64,000 bases of DNA from Bdellovibrio sp. 22V (GCF_030169785.1 NZ_CP125854.1:620001-684000), one strand, 5' to 3'; shown: positions 16,725 through 25,974, numbered from the stretch's first letter. The notes: a model not told the origin generated them from the letters alone. Numbers and translations: made by a program.

Positions 16725-17822
16725 GTGGCGAAAGAATATTTCTCTGATCTGAACTACACTTTGTCCAATGAAGATACACGCATCGAATTTGAATTGCTTG
16801 CGGATGACGTAGAGCGCGTGTTCAGTATTGCAGGTTCGGGCGCCCGTTGTTTGCCTTTGCTGGCGAAAAATCCCAAACATCTCGACGTCATTGATATGTC
16901 TGTGTCGCAACTGTATCTGTGCGAGTTGCGCTTACAGGCGATGAAAACGTTGTCGTATGAAGAGTATCTGTTTTTTATGGGGTATCGCGGTGGTTTGCAA
17001 GTAGGAACGGATTCGGGGGACGACCGAGAAGTTCTTTTCCATCGTTTGATTTTATCCAAAGAAGCGAAAGCGTATTGGGTCGAGCGCGTGCAGGGCTGGA
17101 AACCGCATGGTTTTATTTTATTAGGGAAGTGGGAATCGCATTTTCAAAAGCTCGGCTATGTTTTCCGGGACATCTTGCAGTGTGATTTCAGTAAAATCTT
17201 TTCCGCACAGTCTTTGGACGAACAGATCGAATTGTATGAACAATACTGGCCGAAGATTCGCTGGAACAGTTTTATCAAAATTGCCGCCAGCGAGTACGTC
17301 TTTAACAAGTACCTTTATAAAGGTCACTTCAGCGGACGTTCCGAAGCGAAAACAGAAGAGCGCGGACCTTCGCAATTTATCATGGAAGAGTTCGATCGTA
17401 TTTTTAGAACGCAGCTGGTGCGCAAAAACTATTTCATGCAGATTCTTTTCTTAGGCCGCATCGCCTATGAAGAAGGTTTGCCTTTGGAAGCGCACCAACA
17501 CATTGTCGATGCCGTGAAAAAATCAAAAACCGAAATTCATTACTTGCATGGCAACTTGTTAGAACATTTACCTCGCCACGCTTACAACTTTATTTCTTTG
17601 TCCGACACGATTTCCTATTTGGATGCGAACGACGCCAATCAGATCTTGCAAAAGCTTTCGCCGGAAACAAAAGCGGGCAGCAAAATGGTGATTCGTTCCT
17701 TCATGCGCGCACCGACGGCCATCGATACAACGGGCTGGAAAGCTTTGGTCGACAAAGACAAATGGGCCCACCAAAAAGACGGCACCGGCGTTTACCAGTT
17801 CCACATCTTTGTGAAGAACTAG
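16725..17822 (+). CDS. DUF3419 protein, BtaA-like S-adenosylmethionine:diacylglycerol aminocarboxypropyltransferase
   Basis: A 365-residue protein of the BtaA/DUF3419 family. BtaA transfers the 3-amino-3-carboxypropyl group of S-adenosylmethionine to diacylglycerol, the first step of betaine-lipid synthesis. The start region (SDLNYTLSNEDTRIEFELL) and the nucleotide-binding segment FSIAGSGARCLPLLA followed by VIDMSVSQLYL are characteristic. The start is GTG with AAGGAG upstream, nine bases after the barrel gene. No BtaB-type N-methyltransferase gene is visible nearby, so the product may be an unmethylated homoserine lipid or something else. It ends the operon. Confidence 0.85.
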   Translation: MAKEYFSDLNYTLSNEDTRIEFELLADDVERVFSIAGSGARCLPLLAKNPKHLDVIDMSVSQLYLCELRLQAMKTLSYEEYLFFMGYRGGLQVGTDSGDDREVLFHRLILSKEAKAYWVERVQGWKPHGFILLGKWESHFQKLGYVFRDILQCDFSKIFSAQSLDEQIELYEQYWPKIRWNSFIKIAASEYVFNKYLYKGHFSGRSEAKTEERGPSQFIMEEFDRIFRTQLVRKNYFMQILFLGRIAYEEGLPLEAHQHIVDAVKKSKTEIHYLHGNLLEHLPRHAYNFISLSDTISYLDANDANQILQKLSPETKAGSKMVIRSFMRAPTAIDTTGWKALVDKDKWAHQKDGTGVYQFHIFVKN

Positions 17823-18140
17823 TCAATTTTGGTCCAGCCACTGAGTTAGGGTTAAACAAATAAGTGATTATAGCGAACAATGATGTGCGGACAGGAGACA
17901 ACCATAAAGCTCATCCGGGTCTTTTGAATATTAGTTCCTATGACTCCTTTAAATGCGGTCTTGTGGGGCGAGTGACATTATAGTTTTTTATCGTTTTAGT
18001 AACTCTAAAGCCTGTGCATACTCATAGAAGACTTCAAAGTGAGACATGTGCGGGCTTTTTTTATTTATATTCCTTAGTTTCCCGGGATTGTCTCATTTTG
18101 ATTCTCAAGGGCGCCCAAAAATTCACCGATATTTATAAAG
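17823..18140. other. 318-bp intergenic region after the lipid operon
   Basis: No convincing gene is present. The region holds the probable terminator at 18007-18065 and should contain the promoter of the lipoprotein/fibre genes, but I see no promoter that stands out. Confidence 0.5.
18007..18065 (+). terminator. probable Rho-independent terminator or attenuator
   Basis: AAAGCCTGTGCAT (18007-18019) pairs with ATGTGCGGGCTTT (18046-18058) over 13 positions, three of them G-U, around a 26-nt loop, followed by a T-rich run. It lies about 185 bp past the lipid operon and 76 bp before the lipoprotein start, so it could end the first or attenuate the second. Confidence 0.5.
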
Positions 18141-18704
18141 ATGAAATTGTGGGAATTGAGGAAATTCAACATTTTAGCTTTGTTGTTTATGGTGGCAGGA
18201 TGCTCCGACGCGAATCCTACCGTCAGTATTCTTCGTTCCATTGAAGGCTTTGACTTTAATCCCACAAATGTCGTGACTGCGAGCATGAACAATGTGCCCT
18301 TGCAGGCAACGTGTTCTTCGTTCGTGGGCGCTGTTGAAATGAGTTTCGACGGCGGCACAACATGGGTGACTCCGACGTCGTATGACCCTGCCGTGGCTTC
18401 CCAATGTGCGAATGGCAGTTTTCAAATTTCTCTTTCAGACAGCAAGGCCCCTTGGAGTTCGATGACGTTTACGAACGGCCAGATGGTGACCGTGAAGTTC
18501 CGCGCACAACCTCGTATCGGCAACTGGATTTATCGTAATGTCACAATCAAATACTCTCCTTCTACAACGATTTCACAAGAGATCTTAGCAGGGGCGAAGA
18601 CACAAACCGGCACCAACATGGTTTTGAAGGGCCGCGTTCGTGCGCAAGAGCAGCATGTCGCTTCCGGCGGTGGCTTTGTGATTAAGGGAAGGATTGCGCA
18701 ATGA
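18141..18704 (+). CDS. lipoprotein encoded with the S74 fibre
   Basis: A 187-residue protein with a type II signal peptide: residues 1-20, lipobox MVAG and then the lipidated cysteine at 21. The mature part is beta-rich with two further cysteines and a segment SFDGGTTWVTP like immunoglobulin-type sugar-binding or fibre-associated domains. It ends in a Gly-rich tail. The ribosome site is weak (AAAG). Its stop overlaps the fibre gene start (ATGA at 18701), so the two are translated together. A role in anchoring or exporting the fibre is inferred. The family is unknown to me. Confidence 0.82.
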   Translation: MKLWELRKFNILALLFMVAGCSDANPTVSILRSIEGFDFNPTNVVTASMNNVPLQATCSSFVGAVEMSFDGGTTWVTPTSYDPAVASQCANGSFQISLSDSKAPWSSMTFTNGQMVTVKFRAQPRIGNWIYRNVTIKYSPSTTISQEILAGAKTQTGTNMVLKGRVRAQEQHVASGGGFVIKGRIAQ

Positions 18705-21691
18705 AGTTCTTCCTGATGGTCTTACTTTTTTTAATCAGCATTTCTGCCATGGCGGTATCGCCCGGGTCTCTGTTTACTTATGAAGGTATTTTGACGGATG
18801 CGACGGGTACACCGATCACGACCACGCAAACAGTCACCTTTCAAGTGATCTATCCTCCCTCTTGTGTGGTGTATGAAGAGACGCAGAATATTGCGCCGGG
18901 AACACAAGGTGAATTCAGTGCCACGATTGGTGCGGGTTCACGCACAGACTCGACGGGAAATACGGCGGATCGTATCTTTGCGGCCAGTGGAAGTGTGAAC
19001 TGTCAGGGCGGCACGACAGCGGCCGTCTCTGGATTTACTTCCCGTTCATTGCACATTCGCGTGGGTGCTACGGATCTTGCTCCCGATGTCACGATCAATA
19101 ACATTCCTTTTGCGATCAATGCGCAAAGACTCGCGGATAAGACTTCAAGTGATTTCGTGCAAAACACGGGATCGGTGACTCAGGCGTTAATGAATTCTAT
19201 CGCGGGAATTTTTGCGACAGCTCCTGCCGACAATCAAGTGTTGATGGGCAATAGCGGAACCTATGTTCCCGGAAATATCACCGCGGGTTCGGGCATTAAT
19301 ATCACTTCAGGAGCAGGTAATATCACGATCTCCGCGACGGGAAGTGGCGGCAGCGTCACCAATGTAACGTCAACAGCGCCGTTGAGTGTTGCGACCGGAA
19401 CAACGACTCCGCATATTACTCTTGCGAAGGCGACGTCGACAACAGACGGATACTTGGCGGCAACAGACTTTGCTGTTTTTTCGGATAAACTTTCTTCGTC
19501 GCTGGCACCGGGAAATATCTTCGTAGGAAACGGCAGCAGTGTGGCGAATTCTGTTCCGGTGTCTGGTGATGCGACGTTGGCTCCGAGTGGAGCGTTGACG
19601 CTTTCTGCGATCGGAACGGCAGGCACTTATTATAAAGTCACGACCGATACGAAAGGCCGCGTGACTGCGGGAAGTACAAGTTTGGTTGCTGGAGATATTC
19701 CTTCTCTTGATTTTGCGACGAAGATCACTGGCCTGCCAACGACGTTAAGTGGTTACGGAATCACAGACGGTGTGAAAAATCTGGGATCAACTCTGGGGAT
19801 CAAGTCGGATGTGGATTCAGCGAAAGGCGCGGCGGGAACTGCGGGTCGTCTTTTCATTGCGACCGACACTCTGAAAATTTATCGAGATAACGGCTCTGCC
19901 TGGGATACATTGGGCGGTGGCGGAGGCGGAACGGGCACTGTCACAAACATCGCAACAGGTACGGGCTTAGTCGGCGGACCTATTACGAGCACAGGCACAA
20001 TTTCATTGGCGAACACCTCAGTGACAGCGGGTACATACGGTTCCGCAACGCAAGTTCCTACCTTTACCGTTGATTCACAAGGCCGTTTGACAGCGGCATC
20101 CACGGTAACCATTGGCGGAGTCACTCCCGGAGGAACAGCCGGTGGAGATTTGTCAGGAGTCTATCCGAATCCAAGTGTCGTGAAAATTCAAGGACGGCCT
20201 GTCAGTGCAACGCCCCCTTCAGGTGGACATGTTTTGAAATATAACGGAACAGATTGGACACCTTCATTTGTGAATGTCGGTTCGGAGACCACAGGTGTTT
20301 TGAATGTCGCTAACGGTGGTACGGGAACGGGAACTTTCGTTGCAAACCGTTTGGTTGCTTCCGACGGAACAGGCTCGACGTTGACGACCTTTACTTGCGG
20401 CATTGGCAATATGATCACCTTCGACGGTGCGGGTATGATGGGTTGTACACCTTACGATACGGCAGGTCTTGTTCTGAACGGGGGTAATAGTCCCGCATCG
20501 CCACTGACTATTGGAACCAACAACGCGCAAGCTGTTCATGTTGAAGTGAACGGAACTAACAAAATGTCGATTCTTCCGAACGGAAACGTCGGTATTGGCA
20601 TCACCTCTCCATCGGCTCGCCTGGAAGTGGCCACTGACGGAGCGACAAGTTCGATCGTCAATCGAAGTTATATGTCGGATGTAAATGCCGCAGGACTTTT
20701 CTTCGGATACAAAGCTCGTGGAACCGCGGGCTCGCCGCAACATCCCTTGGCCAATGACCGTTTGGCGGTATTTGGCGGCGCCAACGGAGTGAGCACGAAC
20801 ACCTATGCGGGTGTGAGTATTTTAGCGTCAGAAAATCACACGGCTTCAGCGCAGGGAATGAAGATGGATTTCAATGTCGTTGCAAATGGAACCGTCGGAC
20901 AGACGACGGCGATGACTTTGGATTCCTCCGGTAAGGTGGGTATTGGAACGACGTCTCCGCTTTTCCGTTTATCCGTCGAAGATCCTGTTGCAATTGCTCC
21001 CGTGCAGGTAGCCTCTGCAAACGCGTCCGCTTCCGGTTTGAGAATCCTCAATACCGTGGGCGGTAATATGACGGCGTGGACGCTGGCTCAGTCGAGCAAT
21101 ACTACGAGCACTTCATGGGGTTCGTCGAATGCCTTCACGATCACGAATCAAAACAGTTTGCCGGATGCTCAGCCTAAACTGACAATCGAGTCAGACGGTA
21201 ACGTCGGTATCGGCGTGAGTGATCCAACGTCTCGCTTGCACGTCAACGGAAGCGGCTATTTTACGGGGTCGGTGACACAATCTTCTGACCGAAGATTCAA
21301 GGATCATATTCAAACCTTGCCGTTGGCATTGCAGAAAGTTTTGCAAATGCGTGGTGTTTCGTACACTTGGCGCCATGACGAGTATCCAGAAAGACAGTTC
21401 CAGCAAGGATCTGACATTGGTTTAATCGCGCAAGAAGTAGAAGAAGTATATCCTGAAGCGGTCACGACGGATGCAAAAGGTTATAAAGGAATCGCCTACA
21501 ATAAATTGATTGCTCCGCTGATTGAGTCGACGAAATCACTCTATGGTATGTGCCATTCGCTTGAGCGTAAGATCGCTTCCGTGGAAGCGGACAACGCTGC
21601 AAAAGAAGCTCGCATCCTGCGTCTCGAAAAAGAGAATGAAGAGCTGAAAAAAGATCTCGAATTGATTAAAAAGAAACTCGGTCTTCAATAA
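18701..21691 (+). CDS. surface fibre with C-terminal S74 intramolecular chaperone (mosaic adhesive trimer-like)
   Basis: A 996-residue secreted protein with a signal peptide (1-18, ending AMA). An N-terminal beta domain (about 20-150) is followed by long Gly/Ser/Thr-rich beta stretches with TAGTYGSATQVPTFTVDSQG-type phage tail-fibre repeats and three copies of xGxVGIGxxxPxxRLxV. The end is an S74 chaperone from residue 861 (SSDRRFKDHI, with the autocleavage Ser-Asp at 862-863) and a heptad coiled coil (about 945-990). S74 domains fold and trimerise tail fibres, then cut themselves off. In Bdellovibrio, proteins of this design (the MAT family) lie at the invasive pole and recognise prey. That role here is inferred. 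Confidence 0.9.
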   Translation: MKFFLMVLLFLISISAMAVSPGSLFTYEGILTDATGTPITTTQTVTFQVIYPPSCVVYEETQNIAPGTQGEFSATIGAGSRTDSTGNTADRIFAASGSVNCQGGTTAAVSGFTSRSLHIRVGATDLAPDVTINNIPFAINAQRLADKTSSDFVQNTGSVTQALMNSIAGIFATAPADNQVLMGNSGTYVPGNITAGSGINITSGAGNITISATGSGGSVTNVTSTAPLSVATGTTTPHITLAKATSTTDGYLAATDFAVFSDKLSSSLAPGNIFVGNGSSVANSVPVSGDATLAPSGALTLSAIGTAGTYYKVTTDTKGRVTAGSTSLVAGDIPSLDFATKITGLPTTLSGYGITDGVKNLGSTLGIKSDVDSAKGAAGTAGRLFIATDTLKIYRDNGSAWDTLGGGGGGTGTVTNIATGTGLVGGPITSTGTISLANTSVTAGTYGSATQVPTFTVDSQGRLTAASTVTIGGVTPGGTAGGDLSGVYPNPSVVKIQGRPVSATPPSGGHVLKYNGTDWTPSFVNVGSETTGVLNVANGGTGTGTFVANRLVASDGTGSTLTTFTCGIGNMITFDGAGMMGCTPYDTAGLVLNGGNSPASPLTIGTNNAQAVHVEVNGTNKMSILPNGNVGIGITSPSARLEVATDGATSSIVNRSYMSDVNAAGLFFGYKARGTAGSPQHPLANDRLAVFGGANGVSTNTYAGVSILASENHTASAQGMKMDFNVVANGTVGQTTAMTLDSSGKVGIGTTSPLFRLSVEDPVAIAPVQVASANASASGLRILNTVGGNMTAWTLAQSSNTTSTSWGSSNAFTITNQNSLPDAQPKLTIESDGNVGIGVSDPTSRLHVNGSGYFTGSVTQSSDRRFKDHIQTLPLALQKVLQMRGVSYTWRHDEYPERQFQQGSDIGLIAQEVEEVYPEAVTTDAKGYKGIAYNKLIAPLIESTKSLYGMCHSLERKIASVEADNAAKEARILRLEKENEELKKDLELIKKKLGLQ

Positions 21692-21798
21692 TCCCATTTT
21701 TAAACATCTCATTGTCACACGTTTCTTAACCATAACTTTATGGGTTCTTACATATTTGTTAAACTTTTAGATGGAACGTTGGGAATCATGAGGTACGT

Positions 21799-22995
21799 AT
21801 GTTAAAAACACTCTTCGCTATCGCCATTGCATTTTCGTTTGCGTCGGCATCCGATGCCAAATCGTCGAATACAAAAAGTTCGAGCAGCGTGAACCGCTAC
21901 CAAAGAGGGCTTCTTAAGAAAATCTCTTGTCATTTTTCCGGTACACGCACTTCCACTGGAGACAGCATCGGTTCCGTGGATTTCGTAGATCCTGAAAAAA
22001 CCGTCTGTGATCCCCTCTCGAACACCTCAAGCCCGTCGCCTGAAAACGGTCTTTTAGGAAAATTAATTCTTAAAACTCCGGAAATGGGCAACAAAGTTTC
22101 TAGCGTGATGGACTACTATAATAAGGGACAAAAAATCGACAAAGACTTGTTCTTTGCCGACGTGAATGTTCCTACACGCTCTTTCACTCAAGGGTTCTCT
22201 ACTTTATCGGGTGAGGTGTTGGTTGGTGCCGATGGGAATAAATTGATCGAGAATTTCGCGATTGAGTACACATCGACATTGAAGCTCTCTGAGAATGATA
22301 AGGAAGGGGAGTACGAGATTGCGGTCCTTTCCGACGACGGGGCTCGTATGTTTATCAAAGAAGGTGATAAGTGGAATGAGCTCATTAACAATGACGGGAA
22401 TCATCCGACACGCATGGGCTGTCCTTATCGCACAATCACAATGACAAAAAACTCTGAAGTTCCTGTGAAACTTCTTTATTACCAAGGACCGCGCTATCAT
22501 ATCGCGAACGTCTTGATATGGAAGCATCATAAAAAAGCACACACTTGGAAAGAGCCTTCACGTCATTCGCTGTGCGGGATTGCAAGCAATCAATACTTCT
22601 ATGATTCAAAGAACGGAAAGAAAAAACCGGCAATTCATTTCCTTGAAGCGACAGGGTGGCGAACCATCGCCGCTGCTAACTTCAAAATGCCAGAACAAAA
22701 GCCAAACCCTTGTTCACAAGAACCTTTGGTGATTAATGACTTCCGCGTTGTTTCAGCTCAAGCGCCAAACGCCACGGTAGCATGGACAACGAATTTACCG
22801 TCTTCAACTCAGCTGCGCATTCTCAACGTCTACACAGGCGAAGAAATGCTCACAGAGGTTGACGCGAACCTCGTAAACGAACACACCGTCGAACTCAGCG
22901 GCCTCGTCCACGGCATCTACTACCAAGTCCAAGCCATCTCCAAAGACGCCGAAGGCCGAGAAACTCGCAGCGCCCTCATAAACGTATTGCCATAA
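21799..22995 (+). CDS. secreted PA14/fibronectin-like domain protein
   Basis: A 398-residue protein with a signal peptide (about 1-20, ending SDA). Residues 115-235 resemble a PA14 domain, with FAIEYTSTLKL and YEIAVLSDDGARMFI (DDG at 179-181), a fold that binds carbohydrate. The last 90 residues resemble a fibronectin type III module (VAWTTNLPSSTQLRI, HTVELSGLVHGIYYQVQAI). It contains several cysteines that could form disulfides in the periplasm or outside. The pair of domains suggests a surface adhesin or glycan-binding protein. It has its own promoter region of about 107 bp after the fibre gene and a terminator at 23025. Confidence 0.78.
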   Translation: MLKTLFAIAIAFSFASASDAKSSNTKSSSSVNRYQRGLLKKISCHFSGTRTSTGDSIGSVDFVDPEKTVCDPLSNTSSPSPENGLLGKLILKTPEMGNKVSSVMDYYNKGQKIDKDLFFADVNVPTRSFTQGFSTLSGEVLVGADGNKLIENFAIEYTSTLKLSENDKEGEYEIAVLSDDGARMFIKEGDKWNELINNDGNHPTRMGCPYRTITMTKNSEVPVKLLYYQGPRYHIANVLIWKHHKKAHTWKEPSRHSLCGIASNQYFYDSKNGKKKPAIHFLEATGWRTIAAANFKMPEQKPNPCSQEPLVINDFRVVSAQAPNATVAWTTNLPSSTQLRILNVYTGEEMLTEVDANLVNEHTVELSGLVHGIYYQVQAISKDAEGRETRSALINVLP

Positions 22996-23024
22996 AAAAG
23001 AATTTCAATCATCTCCAAAACAAA

Positions 23025-23054
23025 AAAACGGAACCCCAAAAAAGGTTCCGTTTT
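23025..23054. terminator. bidirectional Rho-independent terminator
   Basis: AAAACGGAACC (23025-23035) pairs with GGTTCCGTTTT (23044-23054), with a T run continuing to 23058 and an A run before it. It ends the PA14-protein gene on the plus strand and could also work on the minus strand. Confidence 0.85.
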
Positions 23055-23172
23055 TTTTATTCATAATCCACAACCAAAAACTCTTCAAAGCAAAACCCTG
23101 AAACAGTTTGATCTAAGCATAATTAAATCTTCATGATCCTATTTCTGATTCAAGCAAAGATTTGGCTGGCCC

Positions 23173-23288
23173 AGTTTGGTAGCTGGTCCGAAGTGAGGCC
23201 TCTGCCAAGCGTGACGCGTTCGCCCGCAGGGCGATGGCAGCAGAGCTCAAGGACGAGCGTGCCTCACGAAGCGACGAGCTACCAAACT
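23173..23288. repeat. 116-nt imperfect palindrome between convergent genes
   Basis: The outer arms AGTTTGGTAGCT (23173-23184) and AGCTACCAAACT (23277-23288) are perfect complements; GTGAGGC and GCCTCAC continue the pairing inside. The centre is a CGCCC-GCA-GGGCG hairpin (23221-23233). The right end overlaps the stop codon of the minus-strand PEP-synthase-like gene. Its layout resembles the 5190-5313 element, but the sequence differs. Confidence 0.7.
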
Positions 23289-25974
23289 AACCCTCATCAA
23301 GAATCTTAATAGTCCCCGCCTTAGCATCAATCCGAACCTTCATGCCGGATTTAATCCGCTTCGTAAGCCCCGGAATACTAACAATAGCAGGAATTCCCAT
23401 CTCTCGAGCGACAATCGCAGAGTGAGACAGCAGACTTCCGCGCTCAACAAGAAGGCCCGAGATAGACGGATATAAAGGCACCCAGCCTGGATCTGTGCGG
23501 GCGGTCACTAAGATCTCACCGTTGAGTTCCAAGTTGTCTGACGGGTTTAGGATCACTTTTACGGTGCCTTCTAAAACGCCGGGACAGCACGGCAGACCTT
23601 TGAGGTGCCAGTCACCGGTTTCCGTCTGAATCTGAGACAGATCTTCTTCTTTGATAAACTGATTGTTCCAATAGACCGCACCGCGAGTCAGCACACGCGG
23701 ATCGGTGTCCTCAGTGAAGCGCTCGTAATCTTTTTTGCGAAGATTGATAAAGCCTTTCAAGTCCATCGACGGCAAAGTGCCGTTGTAGATTCCAAAGATT
23801 TCTTCAATCGTAAGCCAGAAAATATCGCGAGGATGTTCGATCGCTCCCAATGAAGCTAAATCTTCACCTACGGTTTGGAAGATCGTGCGGGCAATCCCGT
23901 AAATACGTGTGCGGGCAAAGCGCGTGTTCTCTCGATTCTTAACGGCTTTACGAGCGTGCTTAAGAACCCAGAAATAAAATTTCTTCTTAAAGCCCGTTAA
24001 GTGCGCTGCCACTTTTTCTTCGGCCTGGGCACGCAGGGACTTTTCGTGAGAATCGTCATGAATTTCCGTCTGTCCCGATTTCAAGTAATTCTTCAGACAG
24101 ACAAAGAGATAACTTGGATCGGTGAGAAGATCGATTTCTTCAAGTTTCATTTCGCTCATACAGCGGAATCCGAAGCGATCTAAATAATCCAGCACGGACT
24201 TGTAGAACTCTTGATAAGGAGATTGGTTGAGCGCCTCAAGACCCTCTTTCGGATCAGTGGTTTCAAGCAACTGACGAAGACCTTCATTCTGTGCGGCTTT
24301 ATTCGCTAAACGCAGCAGGGCCTTTGTCGGCTCCGCACTTTCTAGTCCGCCCTCACCAGCGAGTAAATCATTTTGAATCGTCGAATCAAGTTCCTTCAGC
24401 CACGTTGTTGTGAGCTTGCGCAAAAGACCAAAGTGCACCATGCAGAGGAAGTCATTAATGATGGGAGCTTTCCACCGGCCCAACATGTTTCTTTCCAGTT
24501 CCATATAGACGCGAATGAGCTGGTCTCCGCGCATGCGTTTCAGTGGCATCGCACGGTACTTGTCATAGTCGCGATGGAAGGTCTGCAAGAAATCATCAAC
24601 CACGCTTTGAATTGTGAAATGATACTTAATGAAATTAAAGCCCGTGATCATTTTGCGGATACGGCCCGAGAACGTATCCCATGAAGGATGCGGTTTAATG
24701 CGGTTGGCGATCTCGTCACTTAAGGCTTCCGAAACGCCCATCATGGTTTCCATGAATTCGCGATTTTGTTTGAAGCCGGGAAGTACGCCGACAAGTTTGT
24801 ACCAGTTGAAAAGATTGTAGTACACGCGACCGTTCAACGAGCCCAGCATGTAACCCAAATATGAATCCATGTCTTTGATGATTTCATTCGGAACGCCCAA
24901 GACCTCACAAAACTGCACATAGACGGCTTTGTAATTGCGAAGGGCGAAACTAAAACTCAGAGGCGAAGTCAGACCGCCGTAAGACTCAATAATATTCGAG
25001 TTGTCCCAAAGATTGGGGTAACCGATCAAGTCCTGATCCAAGCTTGTGACCGGGCGGGTCTGCAGAATATAAAAACGGCCGTTTTCGACGGCCCACTCAA
25101 TATCTTGCGGGCGATGATACTGCTCTTGAATCTGCGCACCCAGTTTGTAGAGCTTTGTGATCTCGTCTTGATTCAAAGAGGGTCCGTTGATCAGCGGCAC
25201 CGGGACGGGAAGAGTTTCACAATGCCCTGATGAAGACTTTTTCATCATTTCTTTTTTCTCGACCAGCTCTTCACGCAAAAGTTTACCCGTCTTGGCGTCG
25301 ACCCAAAACGAATCTGCATCGAGTGCTCCTGAAACCAAGCCTTCACCGACTCCGTAAACTGAAGACACGACAAAGGCATCCACTTTCTTCGCGACAGGAT
25401 CGCAGGTAAAAAGAACTCCTGATTTTTCTGGATCAATCATTCGTTGCAATACAACGGAGACAGAAATTTTCTTAAGATCTATTTTGTTTTCAATACGGTA
25501 AGCAAGCCCGCGCTCGGAAAATGCGGAGGCCCAGCAAAGACGTATGAACTTTAAGATGTCTTCTTTGCCCGAAACATAAAGGAAACTTGAGAGCTGCCCT
25601 GCAAACGAATGCGCCAGACTGTCTTCATCCGCGGCAGAGGAACGCACAGAAAATACTTTGTCATGACCGAGAGTTTTTAAAGCCTCGTCCAAAGACTTTG
25701 CCACATTCGCCGGCAGAGCGGTCTTTTCAAACAGACTTAAAACTTCTTTTTCCGCCTGAGCGCCGGTGATCTGCGAGCTTTGCAATCTCTCTAGAATATT
25801 TTCCAGATTGATTTTTACTCCGGGCGTATCCAAGAATTCTTGAAAATATCGTTTGCCAAAGACCACCCACTCAGGGACGGGCAGGCCGGCTTGCGACATT
25901 AAATAAAGATTGAAGCCTTTGCCTCCGGCTTCATTCTTCGCGAAAAAAAGAGTCGATTTGGGTGTGACAAGCAT
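23287..25974 (-). CDS. PEP-synthase-like phosphotransferase
   Basis: An 895-residue protein with the three parts of PEP synthase-like enzymes. The N-terminal ATP-grasp domain (1 to about 320) opens with NEAGGKGFNLYLM and includes VRSSAADEDSLAHSFAGQ and DIEWAVENGRFYILQTRPV. A long central region (about 330-790) does not look like the PEP/pyruvate barrel of true PEP synthase. The C-terminal mobile domain has the phospho-accepting His in GSLLSHSAIVAREMGIPAIV (His851). The same plan occurs in rifampicin phosphotransferase and in enzymes that phosphorylate other small molecules. Last gene of a five-gene operon, two bases after the UbiA gene. Its substrate is probably an operon intermediate (inference). 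Confidence 0.82.
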   Translation of the reverse strand: MLVTPKSTLFFAKNEAGGKGFNLYLMSQAGLPVPEWVVFGKRYFQEFLDTPGVKINLENILERLQSSQITGAQAEKEVLSLFEKTALPANVAKSLDEALKTLGHDKVFSVRSSAADEDSLAHSFAGQLSSFLYVSGKEDILKFIRLCWASAFSERGLAYRIENKIDLKKISVSVVLQRMIDPEKSGVLFTCDPVAKKVDAFVVSSVYGVGEGLVSGALDADSFWVDAKTGKLLREELVEKKEMMKKSSSGHCETLPVPVPLINGPSLNQDEITKLYKLGAQIQEQYHRPQDIEWAVENGRFYILQTRPVTSLDQDLIGYPNLWDNSNIIESYGGLTSPLSFSFALRNYKAVYVQFCEVLGVPNEIIKDMDSYLGYMLGSLNGRVYYNLFNWYKLVGVLPGFKQNREFMETMMGVSEALSDEIANRIKPHPSWDTFSGRIRKMITGFNFIKYHFTIQSVVDDFLQTFHRDYDKYRAMPLKRMRGDQLIRVYMELERNMLGRWKAPIINDFLCMVHFGLLRKLTTTWLKELDSTIQNDLLAGEGGLESAEPTKALLRLANKAAQNEGLRQLLETTDPKEGLEALNQSPYQEFYKSVLDYLDRFGFRCMSEMKLEEIDLLTDPSYLFVCLKNYLKSGQTEIHDDSHEKSLRAQAEEKVAAHLTGFKKKFYFWVLKHARKAVKNRENTRFARTRIYGIARTIFQTVGEDLASLGAIEHPRDIFWLTIEEIFGIYNGTLPSMDLKGFINLRKKDYERFTEDTDPRVLTRGAVYWNNQFIKEEDLSQIQTETGDWHLKGLPCCPGVLEGTVKVILNPSDNLELNGEILVTARTDPGWVPLYPSISGLLVERGSLLSHSAIVAREMGIPAIVSIPGLTKRIKSGMKVRIDAKAGTIKILDEG

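Noticed and set aside
18014-18244. Plus-strand 76-residue open frame before the fibre lipoprotein
   Set aside because: It overlaps the lipoprotein gene in another frame, crosses the probable terminator at 18007-18065 and has no domain.
20264-20743. Minus-strand open frame inside the fibre gene
   Set aside because: Repetitive Gly/Thr coding leaves long open frames on the opposite strand; no promoter or domain was seen.
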